Shown here piece after piece: positions 28,336-36,266 of a stretch of DNA of 64,000 nucleotides. The position numbers and the translations under genes were made by a program. Origin of the DNA: Desulfonatronum sp. SC1 (GTDB taxonomy: Bacteria; Desulfobacterota; Desulfovibrionia; Desulfovibrionales; Desulfonatronaceae); NCBI RefSeq assembly GCF_003046795.1, contig NZ_PZKN01000017.1:29435-93434 (forward strand). The letters run 5' to 3'. Numbering within the stretch: the stretch's first letter is position 1; each line of letters starts with the position of its first letter. The notes under the pieces are model-generated. The model saw only the letters and a list, made by a program, of their open reading frames with translations, made no database searches and was not told where the DNA came from.

Positions 28336-28501
28336 GCTTGCCCGCTCTTGACCCGTGGGGGGATATAGGTTTTTCTCGCTTTTTTCAAATACGACCGTCC
28401 CGCCCCATTGACCAGGCCCGACCAAGCTCACGGGGGCCTGACGGGGCCTACTCCCTGTTTCTTCTTCATTTTTTTCGCCGAGCGCAAAGGAGTTATGATC
28501 A

Positions 28502-29809
28502 ATGACCAGATTTCTTGACACCACCACGGACTGCAAGGTTCGCGACATGTCCCTGGCCCAATGGGGCCGCCAGGAGATCGAGATCGCGGAAACCGAGATG
28601 CCCGGGCTGATGGCCCTGCGCGAAGAGTTCGGCCCGTCCAAGCCCCTGAAGGGCGCGCGCATCGCCGGTTGCCTGCATATGACCATCCAGACCGCGGTGC
28701 TCATCGAAACCCTGATCCACCTGGGCGCGGAGGTCCGGTGGAGTTCCTGCAACATCTTCTCCACCCAGGACCACGCCGCCTCGGCCATTGCCGCCGCCGG
28801 GATTCCGGTTTTCGCCTGGAAGGGCGAAACCGAGGAGGAATACTGGTGGTGCGTGGATCAGACCATCCAGGGCCCGGACGGCTGGACCCCGAACATGCTC
28901 CTGGACGACGGCGGGGACCTGACCCAGGTGCTGCATGAGAAGCGCCCGGAAATCATGGCGGGTGTGCGCGGCCTGTCCGAGGAAACCACCACCGGCGTGC
29001 ACCGGCTCTATCAGATGGAAAAGGTCGGCACTCTGAAGTGCCCGGCCTTCAACGTCAACGATTCCGTGACCAAGAGCAAGTTCGACAACCTCTACGGCTG
29101 CCGGGAGTCCCTGGCCGACGGGATCAAGCGGGCCACGGACGTGATGGTGGCCGGCAAGGTCGTTGTGGTGGCCGGATACGGAGACGTGGGCAAGGGCTGC
29201 GCCCAGGCCATGCGCGGCCTGGGGGCCCGGGTGCTGATCACGGAGGTCGACCCGATCATCGCCCTGCAGGCGGCCATGGAAGGCTACCAGGTGCTGACCA
29301 TGGAAGAGGCCGCGCCGCTGGGCGATATCTTCGTCACGGCCACGGGCTGCCGGGACGTTGTCACCCGTGCGCACATGGACGTGATGAAGAACCAATCCAT
29401 TGTCTGCAACATCGGTCACTTCGACCTGGAAATCGACGTGGCCGGGATTCGCGAGCTGAACTGGATCAACATCAAGCCCCAGGTGGACCACATCGAGTTC
29501 CCGGACGGCAAGCGGATCATCCTTTTGGCCGAGGGACGGCTGGTCAACCTGGGCTGCGCCACGGGCCACCCCTCCTTCGTGATGTCCGCCTCCTTCACCA
29601 ACCAGGTCATCGCCCAGATCGAACTGTGGACCAACCCCGACAAGTACGAGAACAAGGTTTACGTCCTGCCCAAGCTGCTGGACGAGAAGGTGGCCCGGTT
29701 GCATCTGGGCAAACTGGGCGTGGGGCTGACCACTCTGACCACGGCCCAGGCCGACTATCTGGGCGTGTCTCTGGACGGCCCCTACAAGCCGGACTACTAT
29801 CGCTACTAA
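28502..29809 (+). CDS. ahcY: Adenosylhomocysteinase (S-adenosyl-L-homocysteine hydrolase)
   Basis: The enzyme splits SAH to adenosine and homocysteine, removing the product of methylation reactions. The 435-aa length is normal for the short bacterial form. Hallmarks are [41 protein letters not shown], the NAD-binding [12 protein letters not shown] and, at the end, the typical KPDYYRY. AAGGAG lies upstream of the ATG. The next two genes overlap end to start, forming a three-gene unit. The 165-base leader holds no riboswitch I can recognise. Confidence 0.97.
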   Translation: MTRFLDTTTDCKVRDMSLAQWGRQEIEIAETEMPGLMALREEFGPSKPLKGARIAGCLHMTIQTAVLIETLIHLGAEVRWSSCNIFSTQDHAASAIAAAGIPVFAWKGETEEEYWWCVDQTIQGPDGWTPNMLLDDGGDLTQVLHEKRPEIMAGVRGLSEETTTGVHRLYQMEKVGTLKCPAFNVNDSVTKSKFDNLYGCRESLADGIKRATDVMVAGKVVVVAGYGDVGKGCAQAMRGLGARVLITEVDPIIALQAAMEGYQVLTMEEAAPLGDIFVTATGCRDVVTRAHMDVMKNQSIVCNIGHFDLEIDVAGIRELNWINIKPQVDHIEFPDGKRIILLAEGRLVNLGCATGHPSFVMSASFTNQVIAQIELWTNPDKYENKVYVLPKLLDEKVARLHLGKLGVGLTTLTTAQADYLGVSLDGPYKPDYYRY

Positions 29810-30390
29810 TGGACAAGGCCGCGCTGCGCCGCGGGTTGCGGGTTCGGCGCGAGGCGTCGGCCGCGGCCCCGGCGGTCCACGAACTAATTCACCACCAGGT
29901 TCGCGGCCTGCCCGAGTGGGCCCGGATACTCGGCGGGTCGCGGACCGTCCTGGTTTATCTGCCTTTGCCGGGCGAAGTGGACACGTGGCCGCTGATTCGA
30001 GAACTCTGGGGCCGGGGTGCGCGCACCCTGGCCCCTTGTTGTTGTCCGGAGCGCTCCGGGGAAATGGATTTTCTGGAGTTTCAATCCGCGGACGAGCTTG
30101 TGCCCGGTCGCTACGACATCCTGGAGCCGGACCGCCAGATCTGCCGCCTCTGCGCCCCGCGCGACGCGGACGCCGTGCTGGTCCCGGCCCTGGCCTTTGA
30201 CCGCGACGGATACCGGCTGGGCTTCGGCGGCGGCTACTACGACCGCCTGCTCTCCCGGCTCGATCCGCACATCCTGGCCATCGGCCTGACCTTTCACGAC
30301 ACCCTACTGGACCGCCTGCCCCGGGAAGCCCACGACCAGCCCGTGCGCGTCGTCTGCACGGAGCGGGAAACCATCCGTCCCCAGCGATGA
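29809..30390 (+). CDS. 5-formyltetrahydrofolate cyclo-ligase family protein
   Basis: The 193-aa protein is in the 5-FCL/YgfA family, which converts 5-formyl-THF to methenyl-THF with ATP. The C-terminal signature LGFGGGYYDRLLSR is clear, as is VPALAFDRDGYRLG just before it. The ATG at 29809 overlaps the ahcY stop by one base (TAATG), showing translational coupling. It also overlaps pgeF by four bases. The link to one-carbon metabolism fits ahcY as the first gene. Confidence 0.93.
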   Translation: MDKAALRRGLRVRREASAAAPAVHELIHHQVRGLPEWARILGGSRTVLVYLPLPGEVDTWPLIRELWGRGARTLAPCCCPERSGEMDFLEFQSADELVPGRYDILEPDRQICRLCAPRDADAVLVPALAFDRDGYRLGFGGGYYDRLLSRLDPHILAIGLTFHDTLLDRLPREAHDQPVRVVCTERETIRPQR

Positions 30391-31172
30391 TCATCATCCC
30401 TTTCGCATTTCCCAGCCTGCCGAACATCAAGGCGGCCTTCACCACACGGCTGGGCGGCGTGAGCCAAGAGCCTTGCGCCGAGGCCAATCTGTCCTGGGAA
30501 GTGGGGGACGAGGACGCCCGGGTCCTGGCCAACCGCCGGATTCTGCAACGCCGACTGGGCTTCGACCACTGGTTCGAGACCAGACAAGTGCATGGCGTGG
30601 AGATGGTCATCGACCCAGGCCCGGGAACGGGCGCAGGACCAGGCGCGGGAACGGGCACGGAAACCGGAACGGACGACATCTCCCTAGGCCCAACCCTGGA
30701 GGCCGACGGTTCGGCCACCTCCCGCGCCGGTCTGGCCCTGATCGTGAAAACCGCGGACTGCCAGCCCATCCTCCTGGCCCACCGGGACGGGGGGCACGTG
30801 GCGGCCCTGCACTGCGGCTGGCGCGGCAACCGCCAGGACTTCCCCCAAAAAGGCGTGGCCGCGTTCTGCCAAGCCTACGGCCTGCGGCCCGAGGATATCC
30901 TGGCCGTGCGCGGCCCCAGCCTGGGGCCCTCGGCCAGTGAATTCGTCAATTTTGACTTGGAATGGGGCGACGCATTCCGGGACTACTTCAACCCCGCGAC
31001 CAAAACCGTGGATCTCTGGCGGCTGACCCGGGACCAACTCCTGACCGCCGGCCTGCGCCCGGACCACATCTTCGGTCTGGACCTCTGCACCGCCAACCTG
31101 CCCGAAACCTTCTTCTCCTATCGCCGCGACAAGATCACCGGCCGTCAGGTCGGACTGATCTGGATCGCCTGA
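30387..31172 (+). CDS. pgeF: Multicopper-like purine nucleoside phosphorylase (PgeF/YfiH, LACC1 family)
   Basis: Members of this family (old name polyphenol oxidase, YfiH) act on purine nucleosides or edit peptidoglycan precursors. The metal-site motifs are visible: QVHGVEM (about residue 67), TADCQPILL with the key Cys (about 122) and HCGWRG (about 142). A Gly/Thr/Pro-rich insertion (about residues 76-96) is encoded by simple-sequence DNA and is absent from usual members. Its start overlaps the upstream stop by four bases. As a nucleoside-acting enzyme it fits beside ahcY, whose product is adenosine; that link is my inference. Confidence 0.9.
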   Translation: MIIIPFAFPSLPNIKAAFTTRLGGVSQEPCAEANLSWEVGDEDARVLANRRILQRRLGFDHWFETRQVHGVEMVIDPGPGTGAGPGAGTGTETGTDDISLGPTLEADGSATSRAGLALIVKTADCQPILLAHRDGGHVAALHCGWRGNRQDFPQKGVAAFCQAYGLRPEDILAVRGPSLGPSASEFVNFDLEWGDAFRDYFNPATKTVDLWRLTRDQLLTAGLRPDHIFGLDLCTANLPETFFSYRRDKITGRQVGLIWIA

Positions 31173-31264
31173 CCCTGTTCTTGATCCTGGGCGGCCACTT
31201 TTGGCCGGAGGCTCCCTGGCGGACTGGGGGCAAGTCGTTTAAAAGCGAAAATCTCTCAATTGCC

Positions 31265-31522
31265 TCAACGATAAACATCTTTCCCGTGACCAATCGTGAC
31301 AATCCATACAGTGAGTTCATCATCCTGGATGGTATAAACGATGCGGTATTTTCTTTGGCGCAGGCGGTACCGTTCCTGTCCCGTCAACTTTTCGCTTCCT
31401 GGCGGGCGAGGGTCGTTTTCCAGGTCTTTGATGCGACCAAGGATTTTCATGACATCCTTTTTCGGAATGCCGGAAAGGTCTTTTTCCACGGATTTCCTGA
31501 AAAATATGCTATATCCGGCCAT
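31265..31522 (-). CDS. RelE/ParE-family toxin
   Basis: The 85-aa protein has the RelE/ParE fold pattern: FRKSVEKDLSGIP, LGRIKDLENDPRPPG, RYRLRQRKYRIVYTI and a terminal IGHGKDVYR. Members are ribosome-dependent mRNA interferases or gyrase poisons; the RxRxRxYRIVY block fits the RelE interferase group better. Its start lies 14 bases inside the antitoxin gene end, as usual for such pairs. Confidence 0.9.
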   Translation of the reverse strand: MAGYSIFFRKSVEKDLSGIPKKDVMKILGRIKDLENDPRPPGSEKLTGQERYRLRQRKYRIVYTIQDDELTVWIVTIGHGKDVYR

Positions 31523-31742
31523 CTTCCCTGAGCCTCTTCAACATTTCATCATAACTGAGAAGGGGCTCATTCGCCCGGTTGTCGAATGCCGCAAGATCAT
31601 CGGCATCTTCGGCAAGGGCATTTTTCACGGCGGAATTGACAAGATCCGAAATGGATCGGGATGTCTCCAACGCCTTCATTTTAAGAGCCTTATGAACAAT
31701 CTCATCCAGATAAACCGTGGCGCGCTTGACTGTTGCTTCCAT
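31509..31742 (-). CDS. Ribbon-helix-helix antitoxin of the RelE/ParE pair
   Basis: The 77-aa protein begins with an RHH DNA-binding segment (VKRATVYLDEIVHKALKMKA, then SRSISDLVNSAV). Its C-terminal Asp/Leu tail (LLSYDEMLKRLRED) should bind the toxin. The frame is open to 31781, but GGAGG seven bases before ATG 31742 decides the start. It lies first in the operon under the promoter/operator at 31769-31801. Confidence 0.9.
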   Translation of the reverse strand: MEATVKRATVYLDEIVHKALKMKALETSRSISDLVNSAVKNALAEDADDLAAFDNRANEPLLSYDEMLKRLREDGRI

Positions 31743-31768
31743 ATTATCGCCTCCATTTGTTTGAAGAC

Positions 31769-31801
31769 GTTCTAGCGCCAAAACGCTCTGACGTCAAAAC
31801 G
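31769..31801 (-). promoter_or_regulatory. Toxin-antitoxin promoter with overlapping operator repeats
   Basis: On the minus strand, -35 TTGACG (31792-31797), a 17-base spacer and -10 TAGAAC (31769-31774). Two direct repeats, CGTTTTGACG (31792-31801) and CGTTTTGGCG (31776-31785), are spaced 16 bases apart and overlap the promoter. They are good candidates for binding by the RHH antitoxin. Confidence 0.65.
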
Positions 31802-31802
31802 T

Positions 31803-32136
31803 TTTACTCGTATTGCAACCCAATACCCTCCGTGAAACTTGAGCTTCTCACGTTTCCGCAACATCCATGAACCATGCCCCCTCGCAACCCGGAAGTATGA
31901 CGCGGCTCCGGAAGCCACGTGCCGTCCTCTGGTTGCGGGCGACGGCGTCGTCTGCTCGGCGATGCGCCCCAGAGGTTGCCTGGCCATGGCCGGCTGTTCC
32001 CTCCGGCCCGGTGTCCAGGCAATAATCACTTCTCCTCCATGTGCATGCTCTTCTACCGAAAATGTTCAACGCAACGCACAAGACAAATCGGGGCTCAAGG
32101 CCAGCGCTGGTTGCATCCATGCCCAGCGTGGTTTAC
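31803..32136. other. Gene-free stretch, nature unclear
   Basis: About 330 GC-rich bases with only short open frames that overlap each other and match nothing I recognise. The part near 31900-32020 has several complementary blocks on the minus strand and could be a remnant of an RNA-like or intron-like element, but no domain could be matched. Confidence 0.4.
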
Positions 32137-32343
32137 GTGAATTCGAAATATTTCCATAGGCTGGGGTTGCTGCTGGAAGCCATTCGCCACACGAATCGAG
32201 CCGATATTTTCGACAACTCCGGCTCCGCGCAAATCTGGCTTGCGGAAGTAACCGATGGCATCATGCTGACCATGAAAACGGACAGTATGTCCGCGTGGTT
32301 CAAAACAGCCGTGTGGGATAAAATGCAGGACGGCCACGCGTAA
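32137..32343 (+). pseudogene. Remnant of a zeta-toxin-like AAA/kinase protein (C-terminal end)
   Basis: The reading frame ending at TAA 32343 carries LGLLLEAIRHTNRADIFDNS and WLAEVTDGIMLTMKTDS, ending in PAWFKTAVWDK-like SAWFKTAVWDK. This is the C-terminal pattern of zeta-toxin-type or AAA ATPase genes in bacterial genomes, recognised from memory. The kinase core with Walker A is missing, so this is a broken tail. Confidence 0.6.
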
Positions 32344-32346
32344 TGA

Positions 32347-32529
32347 AAGCAACTGGCCGACCTGTTTCAGGCCTCGCGCACCAATGTGATGGAGCACATC
32401 GCAAATATCTACGCCGAGGGCGAACTGAGCCAAGAGGCTTCCTGTCGGGATTTCCGACGAGTTCGCACCTTCGAGGTTGGCTTTATGCCTATATTTATAG
32501 GTGTGCCAGGAGCTACTGTACAAAGCTGA
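32347..32529 (+). pseudogene. Remnant of a RhuM/virulence-type protein (N-terminal part)
   Basis: Codons from 32347 read KQLADLFQASRTNVMEHIAN followed by IYAEGELSQEASCRDFRRVR. That is the N-terminal helix-turn-helix-like region of RhuM-family proteins. The usual first codons are absent (an in-frame TGA lies directly upstream), and homology is lost about 40 codons on, before a TGA at 32527-32529. It is joined almost directly to the zeta-like tail, so a deletion likely fused two decayed genes. Confidence 0.6.
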
Positions 32530-32709
32530 CTTCAGCCCAAGGCATAAAGCTGACCTCGGCGTCAGGATGCAGCCGACATGTTTTTCTTAAAAATTTGAAA
32601 TAGCTGAGCTTGTGGAGGCTTCCTGGTTGAAGAAGTACCAGCCAAATTGATGGGCGATACGGTCCGGATTTTGAGGGTCGGAGTTTTGCGAATTCCGTAT
32701 AATACACCT

Positions 32710-32881
32710 GTTCCCGCGACGCATCCGCGTCGCGGGAACGGGCCGGGGCTGACTGCGTCCAGTCGGTTGCCCTCGCCGCGGATGCCGCGTCGAGAACAAC
32801 CGACTGGACCGGACTTCGGCCTGTCCTTGCGCAAGCGAGCTTGCTCCAGAACAGGCCGAAGCCGGTCAGCCCCGGCCCGTT
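32710..32881. repeat. Multi-stem palindromic element (possible MITE, REP-type or structured RNA)
   Basis: Four nested or adjacent perfect stems occupy 172 bases. (1) 32710-32722 pairs with 32727-32739, 13 bp with a four-base loop. (2) 32737-32753 pairs with 32865-32881, a 17-bp outer stem. Inside it (3) 32757-32769 pairs with 32797-32809, 13 bp, with an inner CGCGG/CCGCG stem. (4) 32814-32824 pairs with 32851-32861, 11 bp, with an inner GCAAGC/GCTTGC stem. Stem 1's apical GCATCCGC (32721-32728) is exactly complementary to GCGGATGC (32778-32785) in stem 3's tip. No coding frame explains it. Confidence 0.8.
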
Positions 32882-32944
32882 AGCCGTCATCATTCCTTCC
32901 CTATTTGAGGCTGAGGTACGCACTGTGAGCATAAAAATGGCTGG

Positions 32945-33206
32945 CAATCAGGATTTTAACAGATTGAACGTTATTTTTCCTGGAAACGCAAGCGATTCCG
33001 GCGTGTTAAATCGCCAACTCCTGTAAAACCCCACTGCTCACCCCGTAGCCCATGGCCTTCAGTATCTGGGCCTGGGCGTCGCTTGGTTCCTCAAGCTTGC
33101 GGGTCGCTTTTCGTGCCCCGGCATTCCAACAAAGACATGAATGGAGTGTGCGCATCTGCTGCATTGTTGTGGCAGCTGAGAGCTTCAGCCCAGCCTTGGC
33201 CAAACT
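32945..33206 (-). mobile_element. Truncated IS1634-like copy: last 64 codons of transposase plus 3' end
   Basis: This 262-base segment is nearly identical to 36206-36467. Its minus-strand frame (33006-33203) encodes the last 65 residues of the transposase, such as GLKLSAATTMQQMR and LKAMGYGVSSGVLQ. Only scattered substitutions separate the copies. The rest of the element is missing. Together with the longer copy it brackets the AT-rich island in direct orientation. Confidence 0.9.
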
Positions 33207-33302
33207 TCACTTCTTTATCCGAAAAGTATAAAATTACACTGAAATAGCTTAGTGTGATATATTTTCATTATTATGATTCACCAGGAAACAAGCTATATCT
33301 TT

Positions 33303-35225
33303 TTAATTATTGTATTTTGGCAAAAAACCTTTATGCAATGCTTTTGTGTCAATAAATATATAGTTTTTATAATAAGAAACAGGAAACAATGACGTATAAG
33401 AGCAATACGCCTTTTCTGTCCATTCCCCTATGTAGATATCTACTCCATAGTAATTTTCTTTTACAAAAGAGTTATCAGTGTATGGTATAGGGCGATTCAG
33501 TGAAAAAATCTTCTTATATTCAACTGCTCCTGCTACTATAAGCAATCCAAAAGCTGTAAGCACAAAAAACCGACAAATTCCATTATTGAGGATGCATATT
33601 TTTCTATACATGTGTTGATATAAAAAAAATAAAAAGCTAACACTCAAAGCCAAGCGAACAATACTACTAACATTATAACTTACCATATAGAAAAAAAGAA
33701 AATTTACTGCAATCACAACAATAAACAGTGATTCAGTAGATGTATTCACTCTTTTTATATCGATAAAGTATGCAGATAGTATGGCAAGCATTATGAAGAT
33801 CGGCATAAGAAAGAGTATGCCGAGAAAGCGTACGTCTGGGGCTGTAAAAAACCAAAACAAAAGAGACGGCATCCAAACTATCAAGAACGAAAATATATAT
33901 TTAGCTGTTCTTGCATAAAATAGATTGTCTTTGATAAATATAATTACCAATATTCCAAGAAGCGAAATATATATTCCGACATGATAAAATATAAATTTTG
34001 AATAAGCCTTTATCCAGAAACCAATCCAACCCATATATGCAAATTCACTATCCTGGGCATGAGCATGGTTGCTTCTCGCCCAACTTAGAGCACCTGCTGT
34101 AAAATTTTCTAATGCTTCTCTATTGCTCCATGTTAGATTTAGATTTGTGAAAGAAATTGGAAAAATTAATGCTCCGCTTTTTATAATATGATGTGCTATG
34201 TATGGTATTAACAAAATAGTTGCTAAAGAAATGTATACAAAATATATTCGCTTGCCTCCTCTTTCATTCAGAAGCCAAATGAATGAAACAACACATGCAA
34301 TTGTTGATACTAAGAACAACGAAGATGCTTTCACAAAAACAATCGAAACAGACACAAGTACAAGGATTAAAAAATTTGTCATATTTGAACATGATAAGAA
34401 TTTGCAAAAATATAAAACAAGAACATAGCTTATTATGTAGTATGCTATATCAGGAAAATGCCCAAGTAGTTTTTCAGACTCATGCCATGCTGTAGGTATG
34501 CTGAGCGGATAAATTATCACAATAAAAAAACTCAACATTACAAAGTTTTTGAAAATTTGTTGATCTATAGATTTATTGTTCGCATTTTCTGTGAAAAAGT
34601 AATTGCACGTTGAAATGACTGTAAAAAACAAAGCTAAAACTAATGTGTGCACTGCTATAAAGAATAAATAATTATCAAAAAAATAGTGCGGTGAAATTAC
34701 TTTGATGAAGCTTGCGTGATGTATCGTTGAGAACATATTTGATAGATGCGGAAATAAATTTATAATTCCTTTTATTGCAGGGTATTCGTTAGCAAGTCTC
34801 AGTATATAAAAGTGATAATTATATGTGTCAAAAGAATAAATCCCCTTGTAAGTGTTGCTTCGCAAATAAACAAATGCCAATATATTCAAAAGAAGGTAGT
34901 AAGTTGAGTATTTGTAAAAATCGATGCTGTTTACATACTTCAATACAAGTTTTTTATTTAATACGGCTGATGCCAATGATAGCAAAAAAAATATTGGCAT
35001 GGCAGTAGTAAAGTTTATAGGGAAGAATATGTTTATAAATAAAAGTATAGATATAAATATTGCATAGCCAGACCAAAAACTGTTTGCAATATGAATATCT
35101 AACGTTTCTGATTTTAATTTAAAAATTTTAAAAACCACAAGACCTAGCAAACAACAAAGAAAAAATACCAATGTTGAACAAAATAGAACAAAAAGATACA
35201 TTGCTAGTAAACTTACAATATACAT
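33303..35225 (-). CDS. AT-rich polytopic membrane protein, GT-C/LIC_10190-like
   Basis: The 640-aa protein has roughly 13-15 hydrophobic helices along its length and a short soluble C-terminus. The early non-membrane loop contains YSFDTYNYHFYILRLANEYP, resembling the Asp-bearing first loop of GT-C glycosyltransferases and of LIC_10190-type membrane proteins. Such proteins add sugars from lipid-linked donors to surface glycans. Base composition is strikingly AT-rich, with A/T third positions throughout, unlike all its neighbours. This is strong evidence of transfer from a low-GC donor. It is a single gene between two IS copies. The family call is tentative. Confidence 0.7.
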   Translation of the reverse strand: MYIVSLLAMYLFVLFCSTLVFFLCCLLGLVVFKIFKLKSETLDIHIANSFWSGYAIFISILLFINIFFPINFTTAMPIFFLLSLASAVLNKKLVLKYVNSIDFYKYSTYYLLLNILAFVYLRSNTYKGIYSFDTYNYHFYILRLANEYPAIKGIINLFPHLSNMFSTIHHASFIKVISPHYFFDNYLFFIAVHTLVLALFFTVISTCNYFFTENANNKSIDQQIFKNFVMLSFFIVIIYPLSIPTAWHESEKLLGHFPDIAYYIISYVLVLYFCKFLSCSNMTNFLILVLVSVSIVFVKASSLFLVSTIACVVSFIWLLNERGGKRIYFVYISLATILLIPYIAHHIIKSGALIFPISFTNLNLTWSNREALENFTAGALSWARSNHAHAQDSEFAYMGWIGFWIKAYSKFIFYHVGIYISLLGILVIIFIKDNLFYARTAKYIFSFLIVWMPSLLFWFFTAPDVRFLGILFLMPIFIMLAILSAYFIDIKRVNTSTESLFIVVIAVNFLFFYMVSYNVSSIVRLALSVSFLFFLYQHMYRKICILNNGICRFFVLTAFGLLIVAGAVEYKKIFSLNRPIPYTDNSFVKENYYGVDIYIGEWTEKAYCSYTSLFPVSYYKNYIFIDTKALHKGFLPKYNN

Positions 35226-35465
35226 TTGTTTTCCATTACGCCCTAAAAAGCTGTCTGTGAATGTAATATGTCATGAGGCATTTTGTTTCCAAAAGAGCCA
35301 AACTTTTGCCAATTGTAAATTACTCGATCCTCTAGGAGAGGGTATTGCTTTTTTAGAATCCAAATTATTTCTTACTATTTCATGCATTTGTATTAACCAG
35401 GTCAGTGAAATTTTTTCAGAAAATTGGATTGTTTGTGTGTTGTTCCTCAATCAAAAACAACCCAG

Positions 35466-35711
35466 TTAAACACAAAAAACCGGAGTGCACCACACATGTC
35501 GAAACGTATCCGCATTTACGTTTTCGATCCATTGGACTTCAGACCCATATTCCACTGACAATGCATTCTTCCCAATCTGCGGTAGCGATGCATAGTACTT
35601 CTTCCATCCAGGACAGTATTTGATATGCCAGCGCCAGATTCGTCCCAAGAGTGATCGTGGATTGGCGTCGTATCTCGCTCGGAACCGACACTTTGCGCAG
35701 TTTTCTGCCAT
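35466..35711 (-). CDS. Small conserved protein with N-terminal CxxC and HIKYCPGWKKY motif
   Basis: The 81-aa product begins MAENCAKCRFRARYD, then LLGRIWRWHIKYCPGWKKY. This pattern is familiar to me as a short conserved protein of unknown role in anaerobes. A cysteine pair plus the later His/Cys could bind a metal. The C-terminal 35 residues look unrelated to the usual ending and may be a replaced tail. The ATG has GGAG eight bases upstream and lies five bases after the stop of 35717-35965, so the two are one operon. Confidence 0.6.
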   Translation of the reverse strand: MAENCAKCRFRARYDANPRSLLGRIWRWHIKYCPGWKKYYASLPQIGKNALSVEYGSEVQWIENVNADTFRHVWCTPVFCV

Positions 35712-35716
35712 TGTGC

Positions 35717-35965
35717 TTACTCCACTGATATCACGATCCGCTTGTTATCCTTGTGATCCTCAATCTCCGCAATCACTCCCCTGACCTCTGGATCACCTGA
35801 CAGCCTGACAATCTCCTCCAGGTTAATGCCCTGATCCTGCATGGCTATAAGCGCCTTCCTGGGGATCAGCTTGGTCGCTATCTTGAGTACAGTACCAGGA
35901 ATCTTGACCGTCGTTTCTGGTTCAGATTCATCAAGCTTATATTCCCTAACTATAAGTGTTGCCAT
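35717..35965 (-). CDS. Small conserved hypothetical protein, 82 aa
   Basis: The product is short, acidic and soluble, with a start VREYKLDESEPETTVKIPG and an end IEDHKDNKRIVISVE. GAGGA lies seven bases before the ATG. It is paired with the CPGWKKY gene. I do not recognise its function; the pair appears to have moved with the AT-rich island. Confidence 0.6.
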   Translation of the reverse strand: MATLIVREYKLDESEPETTVKIPGTVLKIATKLIPRKALIAMQDQGINLEEIVRLSGDPEVRGVIAEIEDHKDNKRIVISVE

Positions 35966-36266
35966 AGATAATCCTCTTGATAATCATACACTGCTCAACT
36001 GGTTAGCCCAACAATATAAAACCACTGTTGAGGTTGAACTTGGGTGAATATTCTAACTTAGAAGCAAAAATGCTGTGAAAAACTCAATGTTTCCGTCGCA
36101 AAAACTCAGTTTTTATGCTCACCAAAAATTTATTCATGGGGAGGTAAGAGTCGCGCGCGATGTCAAAACATGATGTCAAAATAAAAGTCATCACGATTGT
36201 AAAATCAATCAGGATTTTAACAGATTGAACGTCATTTTTCCTGGAAACGCAAGCGATTCCAGCGTG

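Noticed and set aside
28336..28501. Possible SAH riboswitch before ahcY
   Set aside because: I looked for the conserved SAH aptamer core. Only a loose GC-rich hairpin (about 28410-28442) is seen and the core is absent.
31803..32040. Group II intron or other ribozyme remnant
   Set aside because: Some complementary blocks exist, but no domain V or reverse-transcriptase motif could be aligned.
32850..32900. attC-like integron site (GTTAGCC at the end of the palindromic element)
   Set aside because: The core does not fit GTTRRRY and no integrase or cassette array lies nearby; the multi-stem fold is unlike an attC hairpin.
32513..32947. Minus-strand open frame across the palindromic element
   Set aside because: It is an artefact of the structured repeat; it has no start signal and no protein-like motif.
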